A DNA stretch of 64,000 nucleotides, taken from VBCG01 sp044226535. Its GTDB lineage: Bacteria; Pseudomonadota; Gammaproteobacteria; Burkholderiales; Casimicrobiaceae. Made by a program: the position numbers and the translations under genes. The DNA lies in the NCBI GenBank assembly GCA_044226535.1, contig JBGAGT010000003.1:62001-126000 (forward strand). Direction: 5' to 3'. Below are positions 52,175-60,820 of this stretch, in pieces. Numbering within the stretch: the stretch's first letter is position 1; each line of letters opens with the position of its first letter. Below the pieces are notes generated by a model, which was not told where the DNA came from, ran no database searches, and saw nothing but the letters and a program-made list of their open reading frames with translations.

Positions 52175-52681
52175 ATGAAGAACGCAATCTCCTCCCGCGC
52201 ACTCGCCATCGTCGCGCTCGGCACCCTGTCGACGCTCGGCACGCTGTCGATGGATGCCTTCGCGCAACCCGCCGCCGGCTCGCCGCCCATGCATCGACCG
52301 CGCGACGGCGGCGACCCGCTGATGGCCGCGCTGAATTCCGTGCAGTCGCAACTCGCGCTCGACAGCTCGCAGCAGCAGCAATGGAACAACGCCGCGGCCG
52401 CGACCAAGGCGGCGCGCCAGCAGGGCATGGGCCTGCATTCCAGCGCCAAGGCGGTGTTCGACGCCGAGATCGCCAAGGCCCAGCCGGACTTCGCGGCGGT
52501 CGCCGCGGCGGCCGAACAGGCGCGCAGCCAGGGCGAGGCACTGCGCAAGGGCGTGCGCGACCAGTGGCTGGCGGTCTATGCCGGCCTCAACGCGCAACAG
52601 AAGTCCGTGGTGGCGTCCGCCATCCGGGAGCGCATGGCCGCGTTCGCCGACAAGCGCGCCGCGCGCCACGGGGGATCCTGA
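52175..52681 (+). CDS. Spy/CpxP-like periplasmic protein
   Basis: A 168-residue exported, mainly helical protein. The signal peptide ends near DAFAQ. The mature part resembles LTxxQ-family proteins of the Spy, CpxP and heavy-metal-sensor group: ALDSSQQQQWNNAAAATKAA and WLAVYAGLNAQQKSVVASAI, where LNAQQK is the motif. Spy acts as an ATP-free chaperone, and CpxP tunes an envelope kinase. GAAAGGAAGC precedes the ATG at 52175; a GTG one codon earlier also exists. It is divergent from ompR-envZ, so OmpR control is plausible. Confidence 0.75.
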   Translation: MKNAISSRALAIVALGTLSTLGTLSMDAFAQPAAGSPPMHRPRDGGDPLMAALNSVQSQLALDSSQQQQWNNAAAATKAARQQGMGLHSSAKAVFDAEIAKAQPDFAAVAAAAEQARSQGEALRKGVRDQWLAVYAGLNAQQKSVVASAIRERMAAFADKRAARHGGS

Positions 52682-52754
52682 GGCGCAGGCGCTTCCCGCG
52701 CATTCCCCCGTCATGAAACGGTCGCCCGGGAAGGCTAACCCCCGTCCACGGGAG

Positions 52755-52799
52755 CCCGCGCCGCCACCCGCACCATTGCCGTGCGGGCGGCGGCGCGGG
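52755..52799 (+). terminator. 18-pair hairpin after the Spy-like gene
   Basis: Arms 52755-52773 and 52781-52799 pair over 18 positions with one A/C mismatch around a seven-base loop, 74 bases after the gene. No U run follows, but the stem is unusually strong. Confidence 0.55.
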
Positions 52800-52859
52800 G
52801 CCAGCGGGTGCAGCAAGGGCCGCCATGGCCGCGGACGCGGCTTCACCCGGATGTCATCA

Positions 52860-53030
52860 AGTTGGTGGTGTAGCCTGCAGTAGCATGGATGAGTAGGTTA
52901 ATAAAACATAATTAAAACAACAAGAGAGGAGGAATAGCTCCCATTCATCTTGCATAAAAAGGACTGGACAATGGCCGTTTCAAAAAAACGGCGTCCAGAC
53001 CTTGTATTCCCAAAAATCCCGGCCGATAAT
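52860..53030. other. A+T-rich island upstream of the DUF1800 operon
   Basis: Within the 444-base gap before the DUF1800 gene, about 52860-53030 is visibly A+T-rich against a very G+C-rich background. It holds A and TTAATAAAAC-type runs, a GGAGG/CTCCC stem (52928-52942) and a hairpin at 52964-52998. No convincing gene lies in it. Such islands often mark silenced or regulated promoters, or inserted DNA. Confidence 0.6.
52964..52998 (-). terminator. Hairpin with U run on the minus strand
   Basis: GCCGTTT (52974-52980) pairs with AAACGGC (52986-52992), extended by CTGGAC (52964-52969) and GTCCAG (52993-52998) with a four-base bulge. Read leftwards it is followed by TCCTTTTTATG, the form of an intrinsic terminator. 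It would stop leftward transcripts, although no minus-strand gene ends here. Confidence 0.5.
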
Positions 53031-53035
53031 CGGCC
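53002..53035 (+). promoter_or_regulatory. Promoter with overlapping palindrome before the DUF1800 gene
   Basis: TTGTAT (53002-53007) and GATAAT (53025-53030) are exactly 17 bases apart. The -10 box is the centre of a 15-base palindrome, GGCCGAT-A-ATCGGCC (53021-53035), a likely operator. The leader to the ATG would be about 90 bases. Confidence 0.65.
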
Positions 53036-53125
53036 CGCGTGCAGCGCTGCAATGGGGAGCGCCGCGCCGCGCACCGCCGCCGGGCGGCGACGCGCGCGAT
53101 CGGGCGAGTGGCGGGGAGACGCACT

Positions 53126-56100
53126 ATGCAACGAGTTTCGAGCGGGACGCTTCGCGACACGCGCGCCGCGCGCACGCATGTTCGATGGATCGCCGCGGCG
53201 TGGTTCGCGCTCGCCTGCCTGTTCGCACCGGCGATCGCCAGCGCCGAGCCCGCGGTCCCGGTGTTCCGGTTCTTCAACAACCAGACCGGCACCCACTTCT
53301 TCACCACCTCGACCATCGAGCGCGACATCGTGCTGTCGCGCTGGCCGCAATTCATGTACGAGGGCGCGGTGTTCTACGCGTACCTCAACCCGGTGGCCGG
53401 GACCAAGCCGGTATACCGCTTCTTCGACACCTCGACGGGCACCCACTTCTACACGCAGTCGGAAACCGAGCGCGACCAGACGCTCGCGACCATGCCGACC
53501 TACCTGTTCGAGGGCGCGGTGTACTACGAGCCGAGCGCGCTCGGCTCGGGCAACACCGCGCTCTACCGGTTCTACAACGTCAACACGCGCTCGCGCTTCT
53601 ACACGGCGAGCGCCGCCGAGCGCGACGCGGTGCTGAGCCACTGGCCGCAGTTCCACCTCGAGGGCGTCGCGTACTACGTGTGGACCACGCCCTCGCCGCC
53701 GGGCTCGTCGACACCCACCGACATCAGCGTCAAGCTCACGGCCAGCGGCAGCGGCAGCGCGGTGACGCTCCTCGCCGACGCGAGCGACGGCAGCGCCGCC
53801 ATCTCGTCGGTGGAATTCCGCATGGACGGCGTGTCGATCGGGTCGGTGTCGCGCGCCCCGTACCTGCTCAAGCTCACCGTGCCGGCAGGCACGCACATCT
53901 TCACCGCGGTGGTGCACGACGCGGCCGGCCAGTCGCAGGCTTCCGAGCCCGCCTCGTATACCTACACCGACCCGAGCGCGGTGGAGCCGAAGATCACGCT
54001 CGCGGTGTCGGCGCCGAGCATCAGCCTCGGCCAGCAGGTGACGCTGACCGCGACCGCCAGCGAGGACGGCGGGTCGATTGCCAAGGTGAGCTTCTTCGCC
54101 AACGGCGCGCTGATCGGCGAGTCGAGCGCGGCGCCCTACACCGTCGTGCACACGCCGGCCACCGAGGGCACGGTCGCGTACTCGGCGACGGCCACCGACG
54201 CGAAGGGCGTTTCGAAGACCTCCGCCACCATCGGCGTGACGGTCACCTCCGGCAGCACGCCCGCGGTCACGCCCAAGGTGTCGGTCACCGCCGATCCGAA
54301 GACGATCACCTTCGGCGAGACCACCAAGCTGACGGCGACGGCAACCGAGGACGGCGGGACCATCGCCAGGGTCGAGTTCTTCGCCAGCGGCAAGTCCATC
54401 GGCAAGCTGGCGAGCGCGCCCTATGTGCTGGTCTACAAGCCGGACGTTGCGGGAAGCCTGTCGATCACTGCGGTCGCCACCGACGCCAAGGGCTACACGG
54501 GCACCTCGTCGGCCGTCGGCGTGACCGTCAACCCGGTCGCCGGCGCGACGCCCAAGATCACGCTGTCGTCGTCGGCGTCGACCGTCAACATCGGCGACAC
54601 CATCACCCTCACCGCCAGCGCCAGCGAGGACGGCGGCGGGATCAAGAAGGTCGGCTTCTACTCGGTGAACGGCGCGTCGACCAAGCTGCTCGCCGAGGTC
54701 AGCACGGCACCCTACATCTACCGCTACGTGCCGGGCGCCGGCGGGACGCTTTCGTTCACGGCACGGGCCACCGACGTGAAGAACGTCACCGCCGACTCGT
54801 CTGCGGTCGGGGTCACCGTCAGGCCCGCGGCGACCACGCCGGTGAAGGCCTCGATCAGCGCGAGCAACCCCTACCCGCAGGTCGGCACCGTGGTCACGCT
54901 CACCGCCTCGGTGTCCACCGTCGCTCCCGCGACCATCGCCAAGGTCGAGTTCCTGCGCGACGGCGCGGTGTTCGCGACCGTCACCAAGTCGCCGTTCACG
55001 ACGACTTCGACCGAGAGCACGGCCGGTGCGAAGCGCGCCTACACCGCGCGCGCCACCGACAGCAACAACGCGAACGCGACCTCGACGCCGGTGAACGTCG
55101 TCACCACGGCGGTGCCGGCCATGCCTTCCAGCGTCGACCTCGACGCCTGGCGCCTGCTCACGCAGGCGACGTTCGGGCCCACGGCCGCGGAACTCGCGCG
55201 CGTCGCTTCGCTCGGCGGTCCCTCGAAGTGGATCGACGACCAGTTCAACCAGCCGGTCTCGGCCTACCCCGACTCGCGCTACAACCGCCTGCAGACGCGC
55301 AGCAGCTACGACTGCGCATCGTCCGACCCGGCCGGCAACGGCTACGCGGCGAGCTCGCCGCAGGCCAAGTGCGTGCGCGACCACCTGACGCTGACCATGG
55401 TGCAGCGCGACTTCTTCACCAACGCGGTGAACAAGCCCGACCAGCTGCGCCAGCGCGTCGCCTGGGCGCTGTCGCAGATCCTCGTCACCTCGGCGATGGA
55501 GAACGACCTCTCGTACGCGTACGTGATGGCGCGCTACCAGGACATCCTGTTCAACAACGCCTTCGGCAACTACCAGACGCTGCTGCAGCAGGTGACGCTG
55601 TCGCCGGCGATGGGCAACTACCTCGACGCCGTCAACAACGACCGCCCCGACGGCAAGGGACGCGTGCCCAACGAGAACTACGCGCGCGAGATCATGCAGC
55701 TCTTCTCCATCGGGCTGGTCGCGCTCAACCAGGACGGCACGGTGCTGGGCGATCCCATGGATCCGACGCCGACCTACGACCAGGACGACATCAAGGAGAT
55801 GGCGCGGGTGTTCACCGGCTGGACCTACCCGCGTTCCGACGGCGCGGCGACCACCGGCAAGAACGCGGCGTACTACGCCTCGCCGATGGTGCCCTTCCCG
55901 GGCAGCGCGACCACGGGCCACGACCCCGACGCCAAGCTGCTGTTCGACGGCGACACCACCATCCCCGCGGGCGGCACGGCACAGGGCGACATGCTGGCGG
56001 CGGTGAACGCGGTGTTCATGCATCCCAATACGCCGCCGTTCGTGAGCAAGCAGCTCATCCAGAAGCTCGTCACCGGCAACCCGTCTCCGGCCTACGTCAA

Positions 56101-56737
56101 GCGCGTGGCCGACAAGTTCGTCAATGACGGTGCCGGCAACCGCGGGAACCTCAAGGCGGTGGTCAAGGCGATCCTGATGGACCCCGAGGCGCGCGGCACG
56201 AGCGGCGACGCCGGCACGCGCGGCACGCTGCGCGAGCCCGTCATGGTGATCACCTCGCTGGTGCGCGCGCTCTCCGGCATCACCGACGGCGGCACGCTGT
56301 CCAACCTCACCGACCCGCTCGGCCAGCGCGTGTACTACTCGCCGACGGTGTTCAACTACTTCCTGCCCGACACCCTGATCGTCGCGGGCGGCTCGAGCCT
56401 CAACGAGCCCGAGTTCGGCATCCACGACAGCAACACCGCGGTGGGCCGCGCCAACCTGGTCTACCGCCTCGTCTACCAGGGCGTGGGCCAGGACGCCAAC
56501 CTCGACGGGTCGACCGGCACGCGCCTCAACACCCAGCAGTTCGAGACCTTCGCCGCCGACCCGGCGACGCTGGTGGACAAGGTCGCGATGGTGTTGACCG
56601 GCAACGCGCTGCCGGCCGGCGCGCGCGCCACCGTCGCCACCGCGGTGTCGGCGATCAACGCGACCAACGTCACCGACCGCGCGAGGATGGCCGTCTACCT
56701 CGTGGCCTCGTCGTACTACTACCAGGTGCAACGCTGA
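53126..56737 (+). CDS. Secreted DUF5648 / Ig-like / DUF1800 protein
   Basis: A 1203-residue exported protein. The signal peptide ends near AIASAE (residue 41). Three repeats of about 40 residues (near 45-85, 95-135 and 146-185) share YRFF, TGTHFYT, ERD and EGxxYY, the DUF5648 pattern. About five bacterial Ig-like domains follow (200-680), each with a VxFFxxG strand. DUF1800 fills 690-1203, including RLLTQATFGPTAAEL, NENYAREIMQLFSIGL and ARVFTGWTY. DUF1800 proteins have no agreed function and are nearly always paired with DUF1501. GGGGAG precedes the ATG at 53126. The DUF1501 gene follows after one base. Confidence 0.85.
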   Translation: MQRVSSGTLRDTRAARTHVRWIAAAWFALACLFAPAIASAEPAVPVFRFFNNQTGTHFFTTSTIERDIVLSRWPQFMYEGAVFYAYLNPVAGTKPVYRFFDTSTGTHFYTQSETERDQTLATMPTYLFEGAVYYEPSALGSGNTALYRFYNVNTRSRFYTASAAERDAVLSHWPQFHLEGVAYYVWTTPSPPGSSTPTDISVKLTASGSGSAVTLLADASDGSAAISSVEFRMDGVSIGSVSRAPYLLKLTVPAGTHIFTAVVHDAAGQSQASEPASYTYTDPSAVEPKITLAVSAPSISLGQQVTLTATASEDGGSIAKVSFFANGALIGESSAAPYTVVHTPATEGTVAYSATATDAKGVSKTSATIGVTVTSGSTPAVTPKVSVTADPKTITFGETTKLTATATEDGGTIARVEFFASGKSIGKLASAPYVLVYKPDVAGSLSITAVATDAKGYTGTSSAVGVTVNPVAGATPKITLSSSASTVNIGDTITLTASASEDGGGIKKVGFYSVNGASTKLLAEVSTAPYIYRYVPGAGGTLSFTARATDVKNVTADSSAVGVTVRPAATTPVKASISASNPYPQVGTVVTLTASVSTVAPATIAKVEFLRDGAVFATVTKSPFTTTSTESTAGAKRAYTARATDSNNANATSTPVNVVTTAVPAMPSSVDLDAWRLLTQATFGPTAAELARVASLGGPSKWIDDQFNQPVSAYPDSRYNRLQTRSSYDCASSDPAGNGYAASSPQAKCVRDHLTLTMVQRDFFTNAVNKPDQLRQRVAWALSQILVTSAMENDLSYAYVMARYQDILFNNAFGNYQTLLQQVTLSPAMGNYLDAVNNDRPDGKGRVPNENYAREIMQLFSIGLVALNQDGTVLGDPMDPTPTYDQDDIKEMARVFTGWTYPRSDGAATTGKNAAYYASPMVPFPGSATTGHDPDAKLLFDGDTTIPAGGTAQGDMLAAVNAVFMHPNTPPFVSKQLIQKLVTGNPSPAYVKRVADKFVNDGAGNRGNLKAVVKAILMDPEARGTSGDAGTRGTLREPVMVITSLVRALSGITDGGTLSNLTDPLGQRVYYSPTVFNYFLPDTLIVAGGSSLNEPEFGIHDSNTAVGRANLVYRLVYQGVGQDANLDGSTGTRLNTQQFETFAADPATLVDKVAMVLTGNALPAGARATVATAVSAINATNVTDRARMAVYLVASSYYYQVQR

Positions 56738-56738
56738 C

Positions 56739-58106
56739 ATGGACATCTTTCGTCGCAGGTTCCTGCAAAGCACCGGCGCGCTGACCGCCTCGGGCCTGAT
56801 GGGCAGCCTCGGCAGCTGGGGCGTCGAGGGCGCGCGCGCCGCGGGCAGCGACTTCAAGGCGTTGGTCGGGGTGTTCCTGTTCGGCGGGAACGACAGCAAC
56901 AACATGGTGCTCGCCACCGACGACACGCGGTGGGGCGACTACGCCAAGGTGCGCGGCGACGATTCGGGCATCGGATTGGTGAAAACCGATCTGCAGCCGA
57001 TCATCGACCAGGCCAGCGGCAACCCCTACGGCCTGCACCCCAAGATGCCGCAGCTGAAGGAGATCTACGACGTGGGCCGTATGGCGGTGATCGCCAACGC
57101 GGGCACGCTGCTCGCGCCGATGACGCTGGCCGACTACAAGGCAGGCGTGAACCGCGCGCCGAACCTGTACTCGCACTCCGACCAGCAGGTCGCGTGGATG
57201 GGGCAGATCCCCAACGCGCCGGTGCGCACCGGCTGGGGTGGGCGCGCGGCCGACAAGCTCGCCGGCAAGAACGCCGGGGCGCAGCTCCCCTCGACCATCT
57301 CGGTCTCGGGTAACCAGGTGTTCGCGATGGGCTTCAACAGCGTGCCCTTCGTGATCCCCAGCAACGGCGGCGTCTCGCTGTCGGGGCAGGGGGGCGACGC
57401 GGTGTCGATGGCGCGCTACAACGCACTGCGCGCGCTGCTGGCCTCGGGCTCGGGCAGCAAGCTGCAGGATGCGGCGGCGGGCGTGCTCAACGGCGCGCTG
57501 GTCGCCAACGAGACCGCCAACCCCGTGCTGCAGGCCACGTTACCCGGCGTGATCGCCAACGCCTTCACCGGCATCCCCAACACCGGGCTCGCCCAGCAGT
57601 TGAAGCAGGTCGCGCGGATCATCGATGCGCGCGGCGCGCTCAACCTCACGCGGCAGTTCTTCTTCGTGTCGATCGGCGGCTTCGACAACCACAGCGCGCT
57701 GCTCAACAACCAGGCCAACCTGTACACGCAGCTCAACGACGCCCTGTCGGCGTTCTACAGCTACACGGTGGCGGCGGGCATATCGTCGAACGTGACCACG
57801 TTCACCATGTCGGACTTCAACCGCACCTTCATCGGCAATGCCAACGCCGGGACCGACCATGCCTACGGCGGCCACCACTTCGTGATGGGCGGCGCGGTGA
57901 ACGGCGGGCGCGTCTACGGCCAGTTCCCCTCGCTCGCGGTCAAGGGACCCGACGACGTCAGCAGCAACGGCGCATGGCTGCCGACGACGGCCATCGACCA
58001 GGTCGGCGCGACGCTCGCCAGCTGGTTCGGCGTGACCGACGGCGACCTCGGCTACGTGTTCCCCAACCTGCACAACTTCTCGACCAGGAACCTCGGCTTC
58101 GTCTGA
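56739..58106 (+). CDS. Tat-exported DUF1501 protein
   Basis: A 455-residue protein of the DUF1501 family, distantly like alkaline-phosphatase-fold proteins. The N-terminus MDIFRRRFLQSTGAL has a twin-arginine motif, with the signal ending near GARAA. Family segments are GVFLFGGNDSNNMVLAT, YSHSDQQVAWMGQ, FFFVSIGGFDNHSAL and GTDHAYGGHHFVMGG, in which Asp and His residues could bind metal. Activity is unknown. It is paired with the DUF1800 protein, starts one base after it, and ends before a strong terminator. Confidence 0.88.
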   Translation: MDIFRRRFLQSTGALTASGLMGSLGSWGVEGARAAGSDFKALVGVFLFGGNDSNNMVLATDDTRWGDYAKVRGDDSGIGLVKTDLQPIIDQASGNPYGLHPKMPQLKEIYDVGRMAVIANAGTLLAPMTLADYKAGVNRAPNLYSHSDQQVAWMGQIPNAPVRTGWGGRAADKLAGKNAGAQLPSTISVSGNQVFAMGFNSVPFVIPSNGGVSLSGQGGDAVSMARYNALRALLASGSGSKLQDAAAGVLNGALVANETANPVLQATLPGVIANAFTGIPNTGLAQQLKQVARIIDARGALNLTRQFFFVSIGGFDNHSALLNNQANLYTQLNDALSAFYSYTVAAGISSNVTTFTMSDFNRTFIGNANAGTDHAYGGHHFVMGGAVNGGRVYGQFPSLAVKGPDDVSSNGAWLPTTAIDQVGATLASWFGVTDGDLGYVFPNLHNFSTRNLGFV

Positions 58107-58189
58107 CGCGAGGCCGGCTTCGCGACCCCCAAGAACCCCGGGCCACAGGCACCGGGGCATTGCCTCCTCCAGGGCGTTCTTTCTCCTCC

Positions 58190-58228
58190 CCCGTGGCGTC
58201 CCCCCCGGCGCCACGGGTTCCCTTTTTC
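58190..58228 (+). terminator. Rho-independent terminator of the DUF1800-DUF1501 operon
   Basis: CCCGTGGCG (58190-58198) pairs perfectly with CGCCACGGG (58209-58217) around a ten-base loop, then TTCCCTTTTTC. The T run touches the stop codon of the convergent kinase gene. A smaller CCCCGG/CCGGGG stem lies at 58136-58157. Confidence 0.8.
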
Positions 58229-60032
58229 ATGCCGTGCGGACGGCCCCCTGGGCGATCGACGCCGCCGAGGCGATGCGCAGGGTCGCGGCGTTCACGGGCT
58301 TGGGCAGCAGGGCGAGCCCCGCATCGCGGACCTCGCGCGACGCGTGGTCCGACAGGTCGCCCGACACGATCAACGCGGGGATCGGCGCGCCGAGCTCGTC
58401 GCGAAGGCGCATGACCGCGTCGACGCCGCTCCCGGCGCCGCGCCCCAGCCGCAGGTCCGCGACGATGAGGTCGGGATAGCTCTCGAGCGCGCCGAGCGCG
58501 TCGAGCACGGCGTCCGGCGACGCGCCCCCCGCCACCTGCGCGCCCCAGGCGCCGAACAGCGCGCGCATGCCACCCACCGCGGCGTCGTCGTCGTCGACCA
58601 CGGCGACCAGCGCGCCCTCCAGCGTGCGACGCGCGCCGCGCGGCGCGGCGGTGATGGCGCGGGCAGCCCGCCGCGAGGGCAGGTCGGCACGCTCGCAGCA
58701 CAGGCGAAAGCGTGCGCCGCGGCCGACGCGCGCGGCGACCGCGATGTCGTGCCCGAGCAGCGTCGCGAAGCGCTTGACGATGGCGAGGCCGAGGCCGGTC
58801 CCGCGCCCGCCGGGCCCGGAACGCGCCAGCGACTCGATCTGGAAGAACTCGTCGAAGATGCGCTCGCGGTCCTCGTCGGCGATGCCCGGCCCGGTGTCGC
58901 TGACGTCGATGGCGAGCGCGTTGCCGATACGCCGCGCGCCGACGATGACGCCGCCCGCCTGGGTGTAGCGCAGCGCATTGCCGATGAGGTTGCGCAGCAT
59001 GCGCGCCAGCAGCGCCGGGTCGGACACCACCGCCGCGCGGGTGTGGGCGAAGCGCAGCTCGAGGCCGCGCGCGGCGGCGTGGGGCGCGAATTCGTCGGAA
59101 AGGCGCGCGAACAGCGGCTCGAGCGCCACGCGCCCGCGCTCGGGGGTGAAGGCGTTGGCCTCGAGGCGTGAGAGGTCGAGGAGCTGCTCGAACTGCGAAT
59201 CGAGGTTGGCGGCGGCGCGCTCGACGTTGGCGGCGAGCGGGGCGAGCGCGCTGCCGAGCGTGCGCGCGCTGAGTGCCGCGGTGAACAGCGCCAGCGCGTG
59301 CAGCGGCTGGCGAAGGTCGTGGCTCGCCGCGGCGAGGAGCTGGCTCTTGGCGTGGCTCGCCGACTCGGCCGCGGTGCGCGCGGCCTGCGCGGCCCGCGTC
59401 TGCGCCTTGAGCTCGTCGACGAGGCCGGCGTTCTCGTGCCGCGTCGCCAGCGCGTGCGTCAGGAGGTCGTTGAGCCGGTGGCCGAACATCAGGATGAACA
59501 CCAGCACCACGCTCATCACGCCCGCCGTATGCCAGTGCACGGCGTCGCCCTCGAGCGCGACGCGTACCGTCAGCGGGAGCAGCGCGGGCAGCGCGAAGCC
59601 GTACAGCGAGGGCTTGTACACGGCGGTAAGGTTGAGCCCGCCGAGCACCACGCCGAACACGCACACGATCATCAGCGCCTGGCGCGGCGCGCTCTCGGGG
59701 AACATCGCCACCGAGGCGAGGCCCCACAGCGCGCCTGCGCTGGCCGAACCCAGCGTCCAGTAGCGGCCCCAGCGCGCGCTCGCGGCGATGCCCGGCTGCG
59801 CGCGCCGCCAGCGCCGCGCCAGCGCGCCCCGCCAGGCCTGGTTGGCGAGCACCAGCAGCAACCAGGCGCCGAGGAGGGGCTGGGCGACGCCGTCGCCGAG
59901 CACCGCGCAGAGGATCGCCACGCCGAGCAGCATCGACAGCGTCGTGCGGCTGTAGCCCTCGTACAGCATCGCGACTTCCTCGGCGCGTGCGCGCTCGACG
60001 AAGTGCGACGCGACGGCGCGCAGCGCGGCCAT
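58227..60032 (-). CDS. Hybrid histidine kinase with receiver domain
   Basis: A 601-residue membrane kinase. About six helices fill residues 30-185 (a 5TM-like sensor without a periplasmic domain). A coiled coil leads to the H-box ASHDLRQPLHALALF with His238. The ATPase domain has MLRNLIGNALRYT, DTGPGIADEDRERIFDEFFQ and GTGLGLAIVKR. A receiver domain follows from about 470, with VVDDDDAA and the acceptor Asp in DLIVADLRLG. It lies 12 bases after the LuxR-type regulator. Such HDLRQPL kinases usually act with a NarL-type partner. The signal is unknown. Confidence 0.85.
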   Translation of the reverse strand: MAALRAVASHFVERARAEEVAMLYEGYSRTTLSMLLGVAILCAVLGDGVAQPLLGAWLLLVLANQAWRGALARRWRRAQPGIAASARWGRYWTLGSASAGALWGLASVAMFPESAPRQALMIVCVFGVVLGGLNLTAVYKPSLYGFALPALLPLTVRVALEGDAVHWHTAGVMSVVLVFILMFGHRLNDLLTHALATRHENAGLVDELKAQTRAAQAARTAAESASHAKSQLLAAASHDLRQPLHALALFTAALSARTLGSALAPLAANVERAAANLDSQFEQLLDLSRLEANAFTPERGRVALEPLFARLSDEFAPHAAARGLELRFAHTRAAVVSDPALLARMLRNLIGNALRYTQAGGVIVGARRIGNALAIDVSDTGPGIADEDRERIFDEFFQIESLARSGPGGRGTGLGLAIVKRFATLLGHDIAVAARVGRGARFRLCCERADLPSRRAARAITAAPRGARRTLEGALVAVVDDDDAAVGGMRALFGAWGAQVAGGASPDAVLDALGALESYPDLIVADLRLGRGAGSGVDAVMRLRDELGAPIPALIVSGDLSDHASREVRDAGLALLPKPVNAATLRIASAASIAQGAVRTA

Positions 60033-60044
60033 CGCCGGTGCGCG

Positions 60045-60689
60045 TCAGCGCCGTTGCCCGGGCGTGGTGTTGACGCCGCGCCGCGCGAGCTCGACCACCG
60101 CCTGCGTGCGCGAGTGCACGTTCAACGCCTTGAGGATCGCCGACACGTGCACCTTCACCGTGCCCTCGGACAGCGCGAGGTCGCGGCAGATCATCTTGTT
60201 GGGCTTGCCCTGGATGAGCAGCGCCAGCACGTCGGTCTGGCGCTCGGTGAGGCCGAACACGCCCGGCGCGAGCCGCGCGGCCGCCGCGCTCACGCCGGCC
60301 TTCACGTCGCGCGTCACGGGGCGGCGCCCGGCCAGCGCGGCGACCACGCCCTCGACGATCTCGCGCGCGTCGGCGGTCTTGGCGAGGAAACCCGAGGCGC
60401 CGGCGGCCATCGCCGCGTCGATGGTGGCGCGGTCGTGCGTGGCCGACAGCACGACCACGGGGCAGCGCGGGTGGTCGCGCACCAGCGCCGCAAGGAACTC
60501 CATGCCGCGCGTGCCGGGCAGCGCGAGGTCGAGCAGCACCAGCGCGCAATCGGGGTGCGCGGCCAGCAGGCGCTCGGCCTCGCTGCGGTCGGGCGCGGCG
60601 AGCACGCTGATGGACGCGTCGTGTTCGGCCAGCGCCTGCGCGATGGCCTGTGGAATCAACGGGTGGTCGTCGACGACGGCGAGCTTCAT
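60045..60689 (-). CDS. NarL/LuxR-type response regulator
   Basis: A 214-residue regulator. The receiver domain carries VVDDHPLI and acceptor Asp54 in LVLLDLALPG; the DNA-binding domain spans about 146-205, with LTERQTDVLALLIQGKPNK and LALSEGTVKVHVSAILKALNV. GGGGGAA precedes the ATG at 60689. It forms a two-gene unit with the hybrid kinase downstream. A perfect palindrome at 60770-60787 lies upstream and may be its own operator. Target genes cannot be named. Confidence 0.88.
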   Translation of the reverse strand: MKLAVVDDHPLIPQAIAQALAEHDASISVLAAPDRSEAERLLAAHPDCALVLLDLALPGTRGMEFLAALVRDHPRCPVVVLSATHDRATIDAAMAAGASGFLAKTADAREIVEGVVAALAGRRPVTRDVKAGVSAAAARLAPGVFGLTERQTDVLALLIQGKPNKMICRDLALSEGTVKVHVSAILKALNVHSRTQAVVELARRGVNTTPGQRR

Positions 60690-60769
60690 CACGATGTTTC
60701 CCCCCTGGGCGTGATGGCGGGCCGGTGCCCGCGCCCTGACGATGGTGGTCGCCCCGGGCGAGGGGTGCA

Positions 60770-60787
60770 CCTGTAACAACTTACAGG
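60770..60787. promoter_or_regulatory. Palindrome upstream of the LuxR-type regulator
   Basis: CCTGTAA and TTACAGG form a perfect seven-base inverted repeat around CAAC. It lies 81 bases before the regulator start and 33 bases after the bepA stop. NarL-type proteins bind inverted seven-base sites, so autoregulation is plausible. Confidence 0.5.
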
Positions 60788-60820
60788 AGCCTTACGGCAG
60801 GCCGGGCTTCCCGATCGCCT

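Noticed and set aside
52950..53125. Short plus-strand reading frame beginning at TTG 52950, giving MAVSKKRRPDLVFPK from its ATG at 52971
   Set aside because: It runs on out of frame through the DUF1800 signal peptide region, lies over the hairpin and promoter, and its later part is an Arg/Ala-rich shadow of the real gene.
52898..56926. A 1342-codon open frame antisense to the DUF1800 gene
   Set aside because: It is Arg/His/Asp-rich with no domain, typical of antisense frames in G+C-rich DNA. The plus-strand protein has clear families and a signal peptide.
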